A DNA stretch of 64,000 nt from Streptomyces spongiicola (GTDB lineage Bacteria; Actinomycetota; Actinomycetes; Streptomycetales; Streptomycetaceae). Of the stretch, positions 52,366-61,950 are shown piece by piece. Within the stretch, counting starts at the first letter, position 1. The number at the start of each line of letters is the position of its first letter. The notes beneath the pieces are model-generated. The model made no database searches. It saw only the letters and a program-made list of their open reading frames with translations, and was not told the DNA's origin. The stretch covers positions 6,326,001 to 6,390,000 of the forward strand of contig NZ_CP029254.1 of NCBI RefSeq assembly GCF_003122365.1. The letters run 5' to 3'. The position numbers were made by a program, and so were the translations under genes.

Positions 52366-53202
52366 TCAGGCGCCCATGTCGAACGTCGCCGGGTCGGGGC
52401 CGAGGCGCCGGCCCTCGTCCAGAGCCGCGAAGGCAGCGAGGTCGTCATCGTCCAGTTCGAAGCCGAAGACGTCGATGTTCTCCCGGATCCGCGACGGTGT
52501 CACGGACTTGGGGATCACCACGTTGCCGAGCTGCACCTGCCAGCGGAGCACGACCTGCGCCGGGGTCTTCCCGTGCTTCTGCGCGACCGCCACGATCGTC
52601 GGGACCTCCAGCAGTCCGCGGCCCGAACCCAGCGGCGACCACGCCTCGGTGGCGATGCCGTGCTTGGTGTGGAAGGCCCGCGACTCCGCCTGCTGCAGCT
52701 GCGGGTGCAGCTCGATCTGGTTCACCGCCGGGACGGCCGAGGTCTCGCCGAGCAGCCGCTCCAGATGCTGGGGAAGGAAGTTGGAGACGCCGATGGCCCG
52801 GGCGCGGCCTTCGGCGAGGATGGTCTCGAACGCCTTGTAGGTGTCCACGTACGTATTCCGGGCAGGCATCGGCCAGTGGATCAGGTAGAGGTCCACGTAG
52901 TCGAGGCCGAGCCGGGAGAGGGAGGCGTCGAAGGCGCGGAGCGTCGCGTCGTAGCCCTGGTCGCTGTTCCAGAGCTTGGTGGTGACGAACAGCTCCTCGC
53001 GGGGGATCCCGGAGGACGTGACGGCCGCCCCGGTCCCCCGCTCGTTCTCGTACACGGCTGCCGTGTCGATGCTGCGGTAACCGGCCTCCAGGGCCGTGCC
53101 GACGGCCTTCGCCGCCTCGTCGTCCGGCACCTGCCACACGCCGAAGCCGATCTGCGGCATGGCGACGCCGTTGCTGAGGGTGATGGAGGGGACCTTGCTC
53201 AC
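52366..53202 (-). CDS. Aldo/keto reductase (2,5-diketogluconate reductase type)
   Basis: 278 residues, normal for AKR5-like enzymes. The catalytic tetrad is visible: Asp in YRSIDTAAVY, Tyr in AVYENE, Lys in FVTTKLWNSD, His in DLYLIHWPMP. NADPH-binding VVIPKSVTPSRIREN is near the C-terminus. Start is a GTG (VSKVPSITL) with an AAGGA site; the frame is open farther upstream but without homology. Confidence 0.92.
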   Translation of the reverse strand: MSKVPSITLSNGVAMPQIGFGVWQVPDDEAAKAVGTALEAGYRSIDTAAVYENERGTGAAVTSSGIPREELFVTTKLWNSDQGYDATLRAFDASLSRLGLDYVDLYLIHWPMPARNTYVDTYKAFETILAEGRARAIGVSNFLPQHLERLLGETSAVPAVNQIELHPQLQQAESRAFHTKHGIATEAWSPLGSGRGLLEVPTIVAVAQKHGKTPAQVVLRWQVQLGNVVIPKSVTPSRIRENIDVFGFELDDDDLAAFAALDEGRRLGPDPATFDMGA

Positions 53203-53544
53203 GAGCGGTCGATCCTTACGTCGGTCGGGTGTTGCTCTCAGTCTCAACGATCGGTCCGGCAGACGCATTCCCGACGGCGGAAACGGTCCTCGCTCCGGCC
53301 GCCTCCCGACGCGGAACCGGACCGAGCCGCTGCCCGGCGGCCCGCCTGCCGCGACCCTACTGCACGGGTCTGAACGTGGTACATGAACGTGAACGCCCGA
53401 GGCCGGTCCCGCACCGTCGGGGTCCGTCCCCCCGCCACGGGCCTCCGTCACCCCGCCGCCGGGGCCGGGCCGCCGGGGCCGGGCCGCGCCAGGCGCAGCG
53501 GACGCCGCCCGGCGTCCCGCACAGCGCCCCTGATCGGGCGCGCC
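53203..53544. other. Gene-free stretch between the AKR and acyl-CoA ligase genes
   Basis: Holds the AKR promoter side and the 3' flank of the acyl-CoA ligase gene. GGCCGGGCCGCCGGGGCC-type simple sequence near 53458; no gene or clear terminator recognised. Confidence 0.6.
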
Positions 53545-55368
53545 TCAGCGGTACAGCGCGTCCACCTCGCCCGCGTACGCCGTCTCGATCGCCTTCCGCC
53601 TCAGCTTCAGCGACGGCGTCAGCAATCCGTGCTCCTCGCTGAACGGATGCGCCAGTATCCGGAACGTGCGAATGGACTCGGCCTGGGACACCAGGGCGTT
53701 GGCGGCCACCACCGCCCGCCGTACCTCCCGCTCCAGGTCCGGGTCGCGCACCAGGTCCACCGGCTTCATCGGCGGCCGGTCCCGCATCATGAGCCAGTGC
53801 TCCACGGCTTCCCGGTCCACCGTGACCAGCGCCGCGATGTAGGGGCGGTCGTTGCCGACGACCAGGCACTGGGCCACCAGCGGATGCGCCCGTACCCGCT
53901 CCTCCAGCCCGACCGGGGACACCGTCTTGCCGCCCGACGTCACCAGGACCTCCTTCTTCCGGCCGGTGATGGTCAGATAGCCGTCCTCGTCCAGCACCCC
54001 CAGATCCCCGGTGGCCAGCCAGCCGTTCCTGAGGACGGCCCTGGTCGCCTCGGGGTCGTTGAGATAGCCGGAGAACACCTGCGGACCGTGCAGCCAGACC
54101 TCGCCGTCCTCGGCGATGCGCACCGTCGTCCCGGGGATCGGCTGCCCGACCGTGCCGTACCTGGTGCGCTCCGGGGGATTGGCGGTGACCGCGGCGGAGG
54201 ACTCCGTCAGCCCGAAGCCCTCGAAGATCGTGATACCGGCGCCCGCGAAGAACAGCCCGAGCCCGCGGTCCATGGCCGAACCGCCTGACATCGCGTGCCG
54301 CAACCGGCCGCCCACCGCCTCGCGGACCCTCGCGTAGACGGCCTTCTCGAAGAACTGGTGCTGCAGGCGCAGACCCGCCGACGGGCCGGGGCCGAGACCG
54401 AACGCCCGGTCCTCCACGGCCTCGGCGTACCGCACCGCCACATCGACGGCCCTGTCGAACACCCCGGCCTTCCCCGCGGCCTCCGCCGTGCGCCGGGCGG
54501 CGCTGAGGACCTTCTCGAAGACGTCCGGGACGGCCAGGACGAAGGTCGGACGGAACGAGGCGAGACCGGACATCAGGGCGCCGGCCTCGAGCAGCGGCTG
54601 GTGGCCCAGCTTGACCCGGCCCAGGATCGCGGCGACCTCCACCATCCGGCCGAAGACGTGCGCGAGCGGCAGGAAGAGCAGCGTCGCCGCCTCGTCTCCC
54701 GGCCCGGAACGGAACACGGGCTCCCAGCGGCCGACGAGTGTCCCGGCCTCGTACATGAAGTTGGCGTGGGTGATCACGCACCCTCGGGGGCGGCCGGTGG
54801 TGCCCGAGGTGTAGACCACCGTGGCGACACACTCCGGGGTCACGGCCCTGCGGTGGCGGTGCACCACCTCGTCGTCGATGTGCGCGCCCGCGGCGACGAG
54901 GTCGCCGACCGCCCCCTTGTCGAGCTGCCACAGCCGCTTCAGGCGCGGAAGCCGGTCGATGACCGAGCCGACCGTCATGGCGTGGTCCTCGTGTTCGACC
55001 ACACAGGCCGAGACCTCCGCGTCCTGCAGCAGCCACAGCACCTGCTCCGCGGATGAGGTGGGGTAGACGGGTACGGACTGGGCGCCCACCGCCCACAGGG
55101 CGAAGTCGACGAGCGTCCACTCGTACCGGGTACGGCACATGATCGCGACGCGGTCGCCGAACCGCACGCCCCCCGCGAGCAGCCCCTTGGCGAGCGCGAG
55201 CACCTCGTCACGGAACGCGGCGGACGTCACATCACGCCATTCGCCGTCGTCGCCCTTCCGGCTGAGAGCAACCCGGTCCGGGTCGGTCCGGGCGTGGTCG
55301 AACACCGCATCCGCCAGCCCGCCGACAGGGGGTGCCGTCGCCAAGGGGGGAACCGTGAAATCACGCAA
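53545..55368 (-). CDS. Long-chain acyl-CoA ligase (AMP-dependent, FadD15-like)
   Basis: 607 residues from a TTG that follows AAGGAG by seven bases. Activates fatty acids to acyl-CoA through an acyl-adenylate. P-loop VVYTSGTTGRPRG near residue 175, gate FLPLAHVFGRM, adenine motif FEGFGLTESSA, hinge GWLATGDLGVLDEDGYLTI and the C-terminal GRKKEVLVTSGGKTVSP. No ATG in the plausible start zone gives the family length. Could supply acyl-CoA for beta-oxidation; no such genes are adjacent. Confidence 0.93.
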   Translation of the reverse strand: MRDFTVPPLATAPPVGGLADAVFDHARTDPDRVALSRKGDDGEWRDVTSAAFRDEVLALAKGLLAGGVRFGDRVAIMCRTRYEWTLVDFALWAVGAQSVPVYPTSSAEQVLWLLQDAEVSACVVEHEDHAMTVGSVIDRLPRLKRLWQLDKGAVGDLVAAGAHIDDEVVHRHRRAVTPECVATVVYTSGTTGRPRGCVITHANFMYEAGTLVGRWEPVFRSGPGDEAATLLFLPLAHVFGRMVEVAAILGRVKLGHQPLLEAGALMSGLASFRPTFVLAVPDVFEKVLSAARRTAEAAGKAGVFDRAVDVAVRYAEAVEDRAFGLGPGPSAGLRLQHQFFEKAVYARVREAVGGRLRHAMSGGSAMDRGLGLFFAGAGITIFEGFGLTESSAAVTANPPERTRYGTVGQPIPGTTVRIAEDGEVWLHGPQVFSGYLNDPEATRAVLRNGWLATGDLGVLDEDGYLTITGRKKEVLVTSGGKTVSPVGLEERVRAHPLVAQCLVVGNDRPYIAALVTVDREAVEHWLMMRDRPPMKPVDLVRDPDLEREVRRAVVAANALVSQAESIRTFRILAHPFSEEHGLLTPSLKLRRKAIETAYAGEVDALYR

Positions 55369-55783
55369 TGACCTGCTCCTTGTGGCGCTCCGCACAGCGC
55401 CGGTGACGGTACCCCACCAGGCGTTCGTACGGGAGAGTCCCGAGCAGCCCGGCATATTCCGCGTCCACCCCGGCCGGGCGACGGATTCGGCCAAACCCGG
55501 TGCGGTGGGCATGGCCCCGACCGGGGAGTGAGCGGTACTCGGCGAATCCGCCCCGACTCCGTACGCGGTGAGCACGCCCCGGTCCGCCGTCTGTGTCCGG
55601 TTCGGAGTCTTGCGGATGTCCGCGGACGGCGACGGGGTGTTCCGGCTCGGTGCTCGGTGCTCGGTGCTCGGTGCTCGGTGCTCGGTGCTCGGTGCTCGGT
55701 GCCTGTGCCGGTGGCCGGTGCCGGTGCCGGTGGTGGCCGGTGGCGCTGGCGGGTGCCGGGCGTTCGGGGCCGGGGCCGGGCTG
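55369..55783. repeat. Spacer with seven perfect heptamers
   Basis: (GCTCGGT)x7 at 55645-55693, followed by GGTGCCGGTGGCCGG-like units. Lies between the acyl-CoA ligase start and the fdhD stop. No gene. Confidence 0.9.
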
Positions 55784-56623
55784 TCACACCTCCGAGCGGA
55801 GGGCGATCCGTTCCTCACCCGCGTACACGTTCATGTCCGGGCCCCGGAGGAAACCGACCAGCGTCAGCCCGCTCTCGGCCGCGAGGTCGACGGCCAGCGA
55901 GGACGGTGCGGAAACCGCCGCGAGCACCGGGATCCCCGCCATCACCGCCTTCTGCGCCAGCTCGAACGACGCCCGCCCCGACACCAGCAGGATCACCCGC
56001 GACAGCGGCAGCAGGTCCTCGCGCACCGCGCGGCCGATCAGCTTGTCCACGGCGTTGTGCCGGCCGACGTCCTCCCGTACGTCGAGCAGCTCGCCCTTCT
56101 CCGAGAAGAGCGCCGCGGCGTGCAGGCCCCCGGTGCGGTCGAAGACCCGCTGCGCGGCGCGCAGCCGGTCGGGGAGGCCGGAGAGCAGTCCGGGCCCGAT
56201 CCGGACGGGGGGCGCGTCGGCGACGGGGAAGCGGGTGCTGGTGCGTACCGCGTCGAGACTGGCCTTGCCGCACAGTCCGCACGACGACGTGGTGTAGACG
56301 TTGCGCTCGAGCGTGATGTCGGGGACCGGGACGCCGGGCGCGAGCCGCACGTCGACGACGTTGTAGGTGTTGGTGCCGTCGTCCCGGGCGCCGGCGCAGT
56401 ACACGATCGACCGCAGCTCCGACGCCGAGCCGACGACCCCCTCGCTGACCAGGAAACCCGCCGCGAGCGCGAAGTCGTCGCCCGGCGTCCGCATGGTGAT
56501 CGCCAGCGGACGGCCGTTCAGCCGGATCTCCAGCGGCTCCTCGGCGACCAGGGTGTCCGGCCTGGCGGTGGCCGCTCCGTCCCTGATCCGGATGGTGCGG
56601 CGGCGCTCGGTGACGCGTCCCAT
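55784..56623 (-). CDS. fdhD: Formate dehydrogenase accessory sulfurtransferase FdhD
   Basis: 279 residues. Passes sulfur from a cysteine desulfurase to the molybdenum cofactor of formate dehydrogenase. EEPLEIRLNGRPLAITMRTP at the start, the reactive CxxC pair in TTSSCGLCGKAS, then FDRTGGLHAAALF and REDVGRHNAVDKLIG, all diagnostic. The ATG of MGRVTERR is the first start with homology. No formate dehydrogenase gene is in the window. Confidence 0.95.
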   Translation of the reverse strand: MGRVTERRRTIRIRDGAATARPDTLVAEEPLEIRLNGRPLAITMRTPGDDFALAAGFLVSEGVVGSASELRSIVYCAGARDDGTNTYNVVDVRLAPGVPVPDITLERNVYTTSSCGLCGKASLDAVRTSTRFPVADAPPVRIGPGLLSGLPDRLRAAQRVFDRTGGLHAAALFSEKGELLDVREDVGRHNAVDKLIGRAVREDLLPLSRVILLVSGRASFELAQKAVMAGIPVLAAVSAPSSLAVDLAAESGLTLVGFLRGPDMNVYAGEERIALRSEV

Positions 56624-57126
56624 GGTGATCAGCCCCGACTGTGTGCGTGGGAACGTGCGCGGTAGCGCGCACCGCCTCGGGCAGGTGCGGCGAGGCGTGC
56701 TCGACGATGTCATTGTCCTGCACGGTCCGCCGAGTCCCGGCACGGTCCGCCGAGTCCTGCACGGTCCGCCGCGCGCTGCACCCGTCCGGCGCGAGCGGTG
56801 GCCGCCGGTGCCGTCCCGATGCCGCGCCCCGCCGGGACGAGGTCCGCAGCCGACGCGCCCGGTCGGGACGAGGTCCGCAGCCGACGCGCCCGGTCGGGAC
56901 GAGGTCCGCAGCCGACGCATTCCCGCCGGGATCGGCCTCGGTCTCCGCACGGGCGGGCGCGAGCAGGGGCGCCGACGAGGCTCCACCCAACCGGCCCGTA
57001 GGCGCCGACTGGGTGGAGCCTCCAACACGAGCGGGTGAATCCTGTGGGTTCGGCTGCCCTCGTGCCCGCCCGCCGCTGACCAGACTGGATGGTTCCTGAC
57101 CTCGACACGAAGGGGGTGCCCGGGCA
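56624..57126. repeat. Divergent fdhD/KAS III spacer with 31-bp repeats
   Basis: A 31-base unit (begins GGGACGAGGTCCGCAGCC) occurs three times at 56834-56919, the last copy partial. CACGGTCCGCCGAGTCC repeats near 56720-56765. A 13-bp inverted repeat, GAGGCTCCACCCA at 56977-56989 and its complement at 57010-57022, lies closer to the KAS III gene. AAGGGGG before 57127 is its ribosome site. Confidence 0.8.
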
Positions 57127-58071
57127 ATGACCGGCACTCGTATCGCCGCGCTCGGGCACCATCGGCCCGCCCGGGTACTCACCAACGACGAGTTGGCGCG
57201 GATCGTCGACACCAGCGACGAATGGATCACCAGCAGGGTCGGCATCCGCACGCGTCATATCGCGGGCCCCGACGAACCGGTGGACGAACTGGCCGCCCAC
57301 GCCGCCGGCAAGGCCCTGGCCGCGGCCGGACTCACCTCCGGCGACATCGACCTCGTCCTCGTCGCCACCTCCACCGCGACCGACCGCTCCCCGAACACCG
57401 CGGCCCGGGTGGCCGCCCGGCTCGGGATGGCCTCCCCGGCGGTCATGGACCTCAACGTCGTCTGCGCGGGCTTCACCCACGCTCTCGCCACCGCCGACCA
57501 CGCGATCCGGGCCGGCTCCGCAGTCCGCGCACTCGTCATCGGCGCCGACAAGATGTCCGCCGTCACCGACTGGACCGACCGCACCACCTGCGTCCTGGTC
57601 GGCGACGGGGCCGGAGCCGCGGTCGTCGAGGCGTGCGACGAACGCGACGCGGGAATCGGCCCGGTGCTGTGGGGGTCGGTCCCGGAGATGGGGCACGCGG
57701 TGAGGATCGAGGGCACCCCGCCCCGGTTCGCGCAGGAGGGCCAGTCCGTCTACCGCTGGGCGACCACCCGGCTCCCGTCCATCGCGCGCGGGGTCTGCGA
57801 ACGGGCGTCGGTCGCGCCCGAGGACCTCGCGGCCGTGGTGCTGCACCAGGCGAACCTTCGGATCATCGAGCCCGTCGCGGAACGGATCGGTGCGGTGAAC
57901 GCCGTAGTGGCCCGTGACGTCGTGGAGTCCGGGAACACGTCGGCTGCCTCGATTCCCATGGCCCTGTCCCGTCTCGTCGAACGCGGCGAGGTGGCGTCCG
58001 GAGCGCCCGTGCTCCTCTTCGGATTCGGCGGCAACCTGTCGTATGCGGGGCAGGTCATCCGCTGCCCCTGA
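57127..58071 (+). CDS. 3-oxoacyl-ACP synthase III (FabH-like)
   Basis: 314 residues. Condensing enzyme with the Cys-His-Asn triad: Cys in MDLNVVCAGFTHALA, His in VVLHQANLRIIEP, Asn in ESGNTSAASIPMAL. SDEWITSRVGIRTRHIA is the usual N-terminal block. There are no other fatty-acid or polyketide genes beside it, so it is either an extra FabH that uses a branched or short starter or an orphan of a secondary pathway. Good AAGGGGG ribosome site. Confidence 0.92.
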   Translation: MTGTRIAALGHHRPARVLTNDELARIVDTSDEWITSRVGIRTRHIAGPDEPVDELAAHAAGKALAAAGLTSGDIDLVLVATSTATDRSPNTAARVAARLGMASPAVMDLNVVCAGFTHALATADHAIRAGSAVRALVIGADKMSAVTDWTDRTTCVLVGDGAGAAVVEACDERDAGIGPVLWGSVPEMGHAVRIEGTPPRFAQEGQSVYRWATTRLPSIARGVCERASVAPEDLAAVVLHQANLRIIEPVAERIGAVNAVVARDVVESGNTSAASIPMALSRLVERGEVASGAPVLLFGFGGNLSYAGQVIRCP

Positions 58072-58810
58072 TTGACGCTGACAGATGACATCTGACACTT
58101 TCTGTCACCTGTCACCTGTCACCTGTCACCTGTCACCTGTCACCTGTCACCTGTCCGCGGTCGGCCGTAAGCGCTCGGTCGTCGGTGTCCGGTCGTCGGT
58201 GTCCGGTGGTCAGTGTTCAGTCGTCGGTGTCTTCAGTGTCCGGTCGTCTTCGGACTGCGCACCACTGAAGAGCCGCCGACGCCCCCAGAGTGCAGCATCT
58301 TGCCCTTGGCCCTTGGCCCTTGGCCCTTGGCCCTTGGCCCTTGGCCCTTGGCCCCTGAACCCTGGCCCCGTATCCCATCCCCCACCCCGACCCCGCTCCC
58401 TGGACCCCCGCACCGGTGGGGCCCCTGGCCCCAGGCCTCAGGGGCCCGCCGGTGCGGGGTACCCGCGATCCTCGTCCCGCGCCGGCTGCTGGCCCCGGCC
58501 GACCCCGGGTGGTGAGACCGGGCGTACGGGGGAGCCCGCACGCCGGTGCGGCGCGGCCCGTGTTCCGGCGCCCGCGCCCGCGTACGCCGCCGGGCGTCCT
58601 GACCGTGCTCACACGCCCACCCGTTCCCAGCGCTGGAATCGGGTGGGCGTGCCGTTCCCAGCGCCGCCGTTCCCAGCGCCGCCCTTCCCCGAGCGTCCGC
58701 TCCCCGCGCTGTCGCGTCTGCCGCCCCCTGCCGACGCCGTTGTGCGCGGCCCGTCCGCGTTTCGCGGCCGGAGGTGCGCACTACCCGGGCTCTGCCGCAT
58801 CCTTGTCTAT
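58072..58810. repeat. Spacer with two heptamer arrays and a hairpin
   Basis: (CTGTCAC)x7 at 58102-58150, GTCGTCGGTGTCCG-like units to 58255, (CCCTTGG)x7 at 58303-58351, and an inverted repeat with 12-bp arms CACGCCCACCCG (58612-58623, 58640-58651). GTTCCCAGCGCCGCC repeats near 58655-58685. The open frame through here is not a gene. Confidence 0.85.
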
Positions 58811-61363
58811 GTGACCTGGCACGGCGCGGCCAGGCCCGGCGCGCGCACGGAGCGCGGGTCGCAGCGCGAGACGAGCGGTGGCGCGGTCCACCCCCTGGAC
58901 GAGCTCGGACTGGTGCTCGCCGAGGCCGCGGTCCATTCGATCGGCGCGGTAGGGGGCCATGCCGGCGGGGTGTATCTGCGGTCGGGAACGTCGGGTCTGC
59001 TGCGCCTGGCCGTGGCCGTCGGGCTGCCTGCCGAACTGATGCGCCCGTGGTGGCGAATGCACGTCAACAGGCCCTTCCCGGTGGCGGAGTGCTACCGCCG
59101 CTCCCAGGTCATCCACCTCGCCGACGGCGAGGAGGCCATGCAGCGCTTTCCTCAGCTCATGGCAGGTCTGCCGTTCTCCCTGAGTTCCCTCTACGCACCG
59201 GTCACCAGCGGTGAAGAGCGCTTCGGTGTCCTCGCGGCCCTGCGCCCCGCCACCTGCGGACAACCGGTCGCCGAGGCCGACCAGGCGCGCTTCGGCGACG
59301 CGGGAAGCCGGCTCGCCGTCGCCCTCGGCGAACTCCACCACGACGGGACCCCCATCCGCTGGGACGGGGAGCCCTTCGCCGTCCAGGTCCCCGATTCGAA
59401 CGCGCGCCCCGTGCGCATCGGCGTGTTCGACTGGGACCTCGGAAGCGGAGCGCTGAGCGCCGACGAGGAGCTCTGCACCATCCTCGGCGCCGACCCCGCC
59501 GACTTCCCCGGCACCATCGAAGCGCTCACCGCCCATGTCGCGCCCGAGGACGCCTACCAGCTGTACGCCGTGGCCAGGGAGGCAGGCCGGACCGGCCGGG
59601 CCGTCGCGCGCAGGCTCCGGATCCGCCGGGACGGCGCCCCGCCGTTTCTGGTGGAACTGACCGGCCGTCCGGTCCGCTCGTCCCGCGGCATCGGGACGCG
59701 CCGCGTCTCCGGGTCGGTCGTCGACCTCGGCTCCGGAGTGGTCTTCGGGGAGGCCGGTGACCGGCTTCCCGACGGGCTCTTCTCCCTCGACCTCTCCTGC
59801 CGCATCACCTACGTCAACCACAGCGCGGCGGAACTGATCGGGACGCCCCGCGACCTGCTCGTCGGCCGGGTGCTGTGGGAGGCCGTGCCCTGGCTCGACC
59901 GCGCCGGCTACTGGGACCAGTACCGTGCGGCCCTGCTCGCGCGCACCCCCGTCCGGTTCCGGGCCGACCGCGAGAAGGACGACTGGGTCACCGTCTCCCT
60001 CTTCCCGGGCCGGGAGGGGGTGACGGGGACGGTCGCCGCGGCCGAACACCCCGACCACGCACCGGGCCCGATCAGCTTCCCCGGCGCCGCACCGGGCACC
60101 TTCGCCTCGGCCACCGACCGTTCCAGTGCCCTGTACCGGCCGGTCGCCCTCGCCATCGCCCTCACGGAGGCCGTCACCGCGCGCCAGGTCTCGGAGGTCG
60201 TCACCGAGGAGCTGCTGCCCGCGTTCGGCGGCCGGCAGCTGGCCATCTACGTCCTCCACGAACGCCATCTCCATCTCGCCTGGGAGACCGGCTTCCCGGC
60301 GGGATTCCTCGCGCCGTTCGAGGGGGTAGGGCTCGACGCGCGTATCCCCGGCGTGGAGACCCTGACCACAGGCCGCCCCATCTTCTTCGAGTCGATGGAC
60401 ATGCTCGCCGCGGCCTATCCCGGGCTCGCGATCGACGCATCCGTCGGCGCCCGCGCCTTCCTGCCGCTGATAGCCTCCGGCCGGCCCGTCGGCTCCTGCA
60501 TCCTGGGCTTCGACCACCCGCGGGGATTCGCCCCCGAGGAGCGCACCGTCCTCACCGCCCTCGCCGGGCTCATCGCGCAGGCCCTCGAACGCGCCCAGCG
60601 CTACGACAGCGAGTTCGCGCTCGCCCGGGGCCTCCAGGACGCGCTGCTGCCGCACCGGCTGCCCGTCGTCGGGGACGTGGAGACCGTCGGCCGCTATCTC
60701 CCGGGCACCCAGGGCTTGGACGTGGGCGGCGACTGGTACGACGTCATCGAGACGGACCGCGGCCTCGCCCTCGTCATCGGCGACGTCCAGGGGCACGGGG
60801 TGCCCGCCGCCGCCATCATGGGCCAGCTGCGCAGCGCGGTAAGGGCGTTCGCCCTCGCCGACCGCGAACCCGACGAGGTGATGAGCGGCACCAACCGGCT
60901 TCTCATCGACCTCGACCCGGCGCAGTTCGCCACCTGCTGCTACGTACTGCTCGACCCGGACAGCGGCACCGCCCAGGCCGTGCGCGCCGGACATCCCCAG
61001 CCGCTGCTTCGCAGGCCCGACGGCACGACGGAGGTGCTCGACCTGTCCGGCGGGCTGATGCTCGGAGTCGCCTCGCAGGAGCACTATCCGGTCTCCGAAC
61101 TCGCCCTCGAGCCCGGCGCGGTGCTGGCCCTCTTCACCGACGGGCTGATCGAGGAGGCGGGTTCCGACATCGACGCCGGAGTCGAGAGGCTGCGTGCCGC
61201 CCTCGCCGCGGTCGGCGGCATCACGATCGCCGAGACCGCAGACCGGCTGATCCGGGAGGCGCGCCAGGCCACGGACCGGCCGGACGACATCGCCCTGCTG
61301 CTCACCGCCCGCTGGTCGGGCCCGGGGGCCGACCGTGCCCTGGCGGGCCCGGGCCGGTGGTGA
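58811..61363 (+). CDS. GAF-PAS-PAS-GAF sensor with SpoIIE (PP2C) phosphatase
   Basis: 850 residues from GTG (VTWHGAARPG). Order: GAF at about 20-160 (GVYLRSGTSGLLRLAVAVGL), PAS at 185-300 (FDWDLGSGALSADEELCTIL), PAS at 310-420 (GLFSLDLSCRITYVNHSAAE), GAF at 450-600, and the SpoIIE phosphatase from 620. Metal-binding motifs are GLDVGGDWYDVI, VIGDVQGHGVPAA, RAGHPQPLL, LFTDGLIEEAG and DDIALLL. Such proteins dephosphorylate anti-sigma-factor antagonists in response to a signal. No ribosome site; weak CATCCT seven bases upstream may be a leaderless -10. The frame upstream of 58811 is noncoding. Confidence 0.9.
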   Translation: MTWHGAARPGARTERGSQRETSGGAVHPLDELGLVLAEAAVHSIGAVGGHAGGVYLRSGTSGLLRLAVAVGLPAELMRPWWRMHVNRPFPVAECYRRSQVIHLADGEEAMQRFPQLMAGLPFSLSSLYAPVTSGEERFGVLAALRPATCGQPVAEADQARFGDAGSRLAVALGELHHDGTPIRWDGEPFAVQVPDSNARPVRIGVFDWDLGSGALSADEELCTILGADPADFPGTIEALTAHVAPEDAYQLYAVAREAGRTGRAVARRLRIRRDGAPPFLVELTGRPVRSSRGIGTRRVSGSVVDLGSGVVFGEAGDRLPDGLFSLDLSCRITYVNHSAAELIGTPRDLLVGRVLWEAVPWLDRAGYWDQYRAALLARTPVRFRADREKDDWVTVSLFPGREGVTGTVAAAEHPDHAPGPISFPGAAPGTFASATDRSSALYRPVALAIALTEAVTARQVSEVVTEELLPAFGGRQLAIYVLHERHLHLAWETGFPAGFLAPFEGVGLDARIPGVETLTTGRPIFFESMDMLAAAYPGLAIDASVGARAFLPLIASGRPVGSCILGFDHPRGFAPEERTVLTALAGLIAQALERAQRYDSEFALARGLQDALLPHRLPVVGDVETVGRYLPGTQGLDVGGDWYDVIETDRGLALVIGDVQGHGVPAAAIMGQLRSAVRAFALADREPDEVMSGTNRLLIDLDPAQFATCCYVLLDPDSGTAQAVRAGHPQPLLRRPDGTTEVLDLSGGLMLGVASQEHYPVSELALEPGAVLALFTDGLIEEAGSDIDAGVERLRAALAAVGGITIAETADRLIREARQATDRPDDIALLLTARWSGPGADRALAGPGRW

Positions 61364-61650
61364 CCGCGGTGCCGCGGCTCCGCGGCCGGTGTCGCCACGG
61401 GTCGCGGGGGTCTGCCACCCGGCCGCAGACCCCCGCCCGGCCACTGCGCCGACCCCCGCCCCGGCCGCAGTCCTCGCCCGGGCCCGGTTCCGGACCGCAT
61501 GCCCCGGCCCCCGGGCTCGGACGGGGCGGGTTCGGCCGTCGCGGGGCGAGACCGGGCGGGCCGTGGCGTGCGGGCGGGCGGAGGACGGGGCACCCTGGTC
61601 CTGGGGCTGCCTACCGCCCGGCCAGGGGCCGCGGAGGAAGGGAAGCTGCG

Positions 61651-61950
61651 ATGTTCGCGAGACTGAGCAGGTACGAGGGGTCGCCGGTGCCGCCCGAGGG
61701 CGATCTGTCCGCGCACGCGGAGACGATCGTCCAGCAGGTCCGGGGACTTCCCGGCTTCCTCGGGGTGTACTGGCTCGTCGACCGGGCCACGGGGAAGGCC
61801 GTCTCGCTGACCCTGTGGGAGGACGAGGAGACCATGAGGGCGAGCGAGGAGAATGCCGACCGGATCCGCGTGGACACGGCCCGCAGGGAGGGCCAGCGGA
61901 TCGTCTCCGTCGATCGCTACGAAGTGGGCTTCGGCCACGTGGAGACCTGA
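61651..61950 (+). CDS. Antibiotic-biosynthesis-monooxygenase-like (ABM) protein
   Basis: 99 residues with GGAGGAAG upstream. Short ferredoxin-like dimeric alpha/beta barrel: MFARLSRYEG, AETIVQQVRGLPGFLGVYWL, AVSLTLWEDEETMRASEENA and RIVSVDRYEVGF. The family covers haem-degrading and quinone-forming enzymes and simple stress proteins; the activity here is unknown. It lies 287 bases after the SpoIIE gene. Confidence 0.85.
   Translation: MFARLSRYEGSPVPPEGDLSAHAETIVQQVRGLPGFLGVYWLVDRATGKAVSLTLWEDEETMRASEENADRIRVDTARREGQRIVSVDRYEVGFGHVET

Noticed and set aside
56834..56919. Regular 31-bp repeats, considered as a CRISPR array
   Set aside because: The units are directly adjacent with no spacers and no cas genes are present.
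58085..58810. N-terminal extension of the SpoIIE gene by 242 codons
   Set aside because: This part translates two heptamer arrays and spacer repeats; GAF homology begins only after the GTG at 58811.
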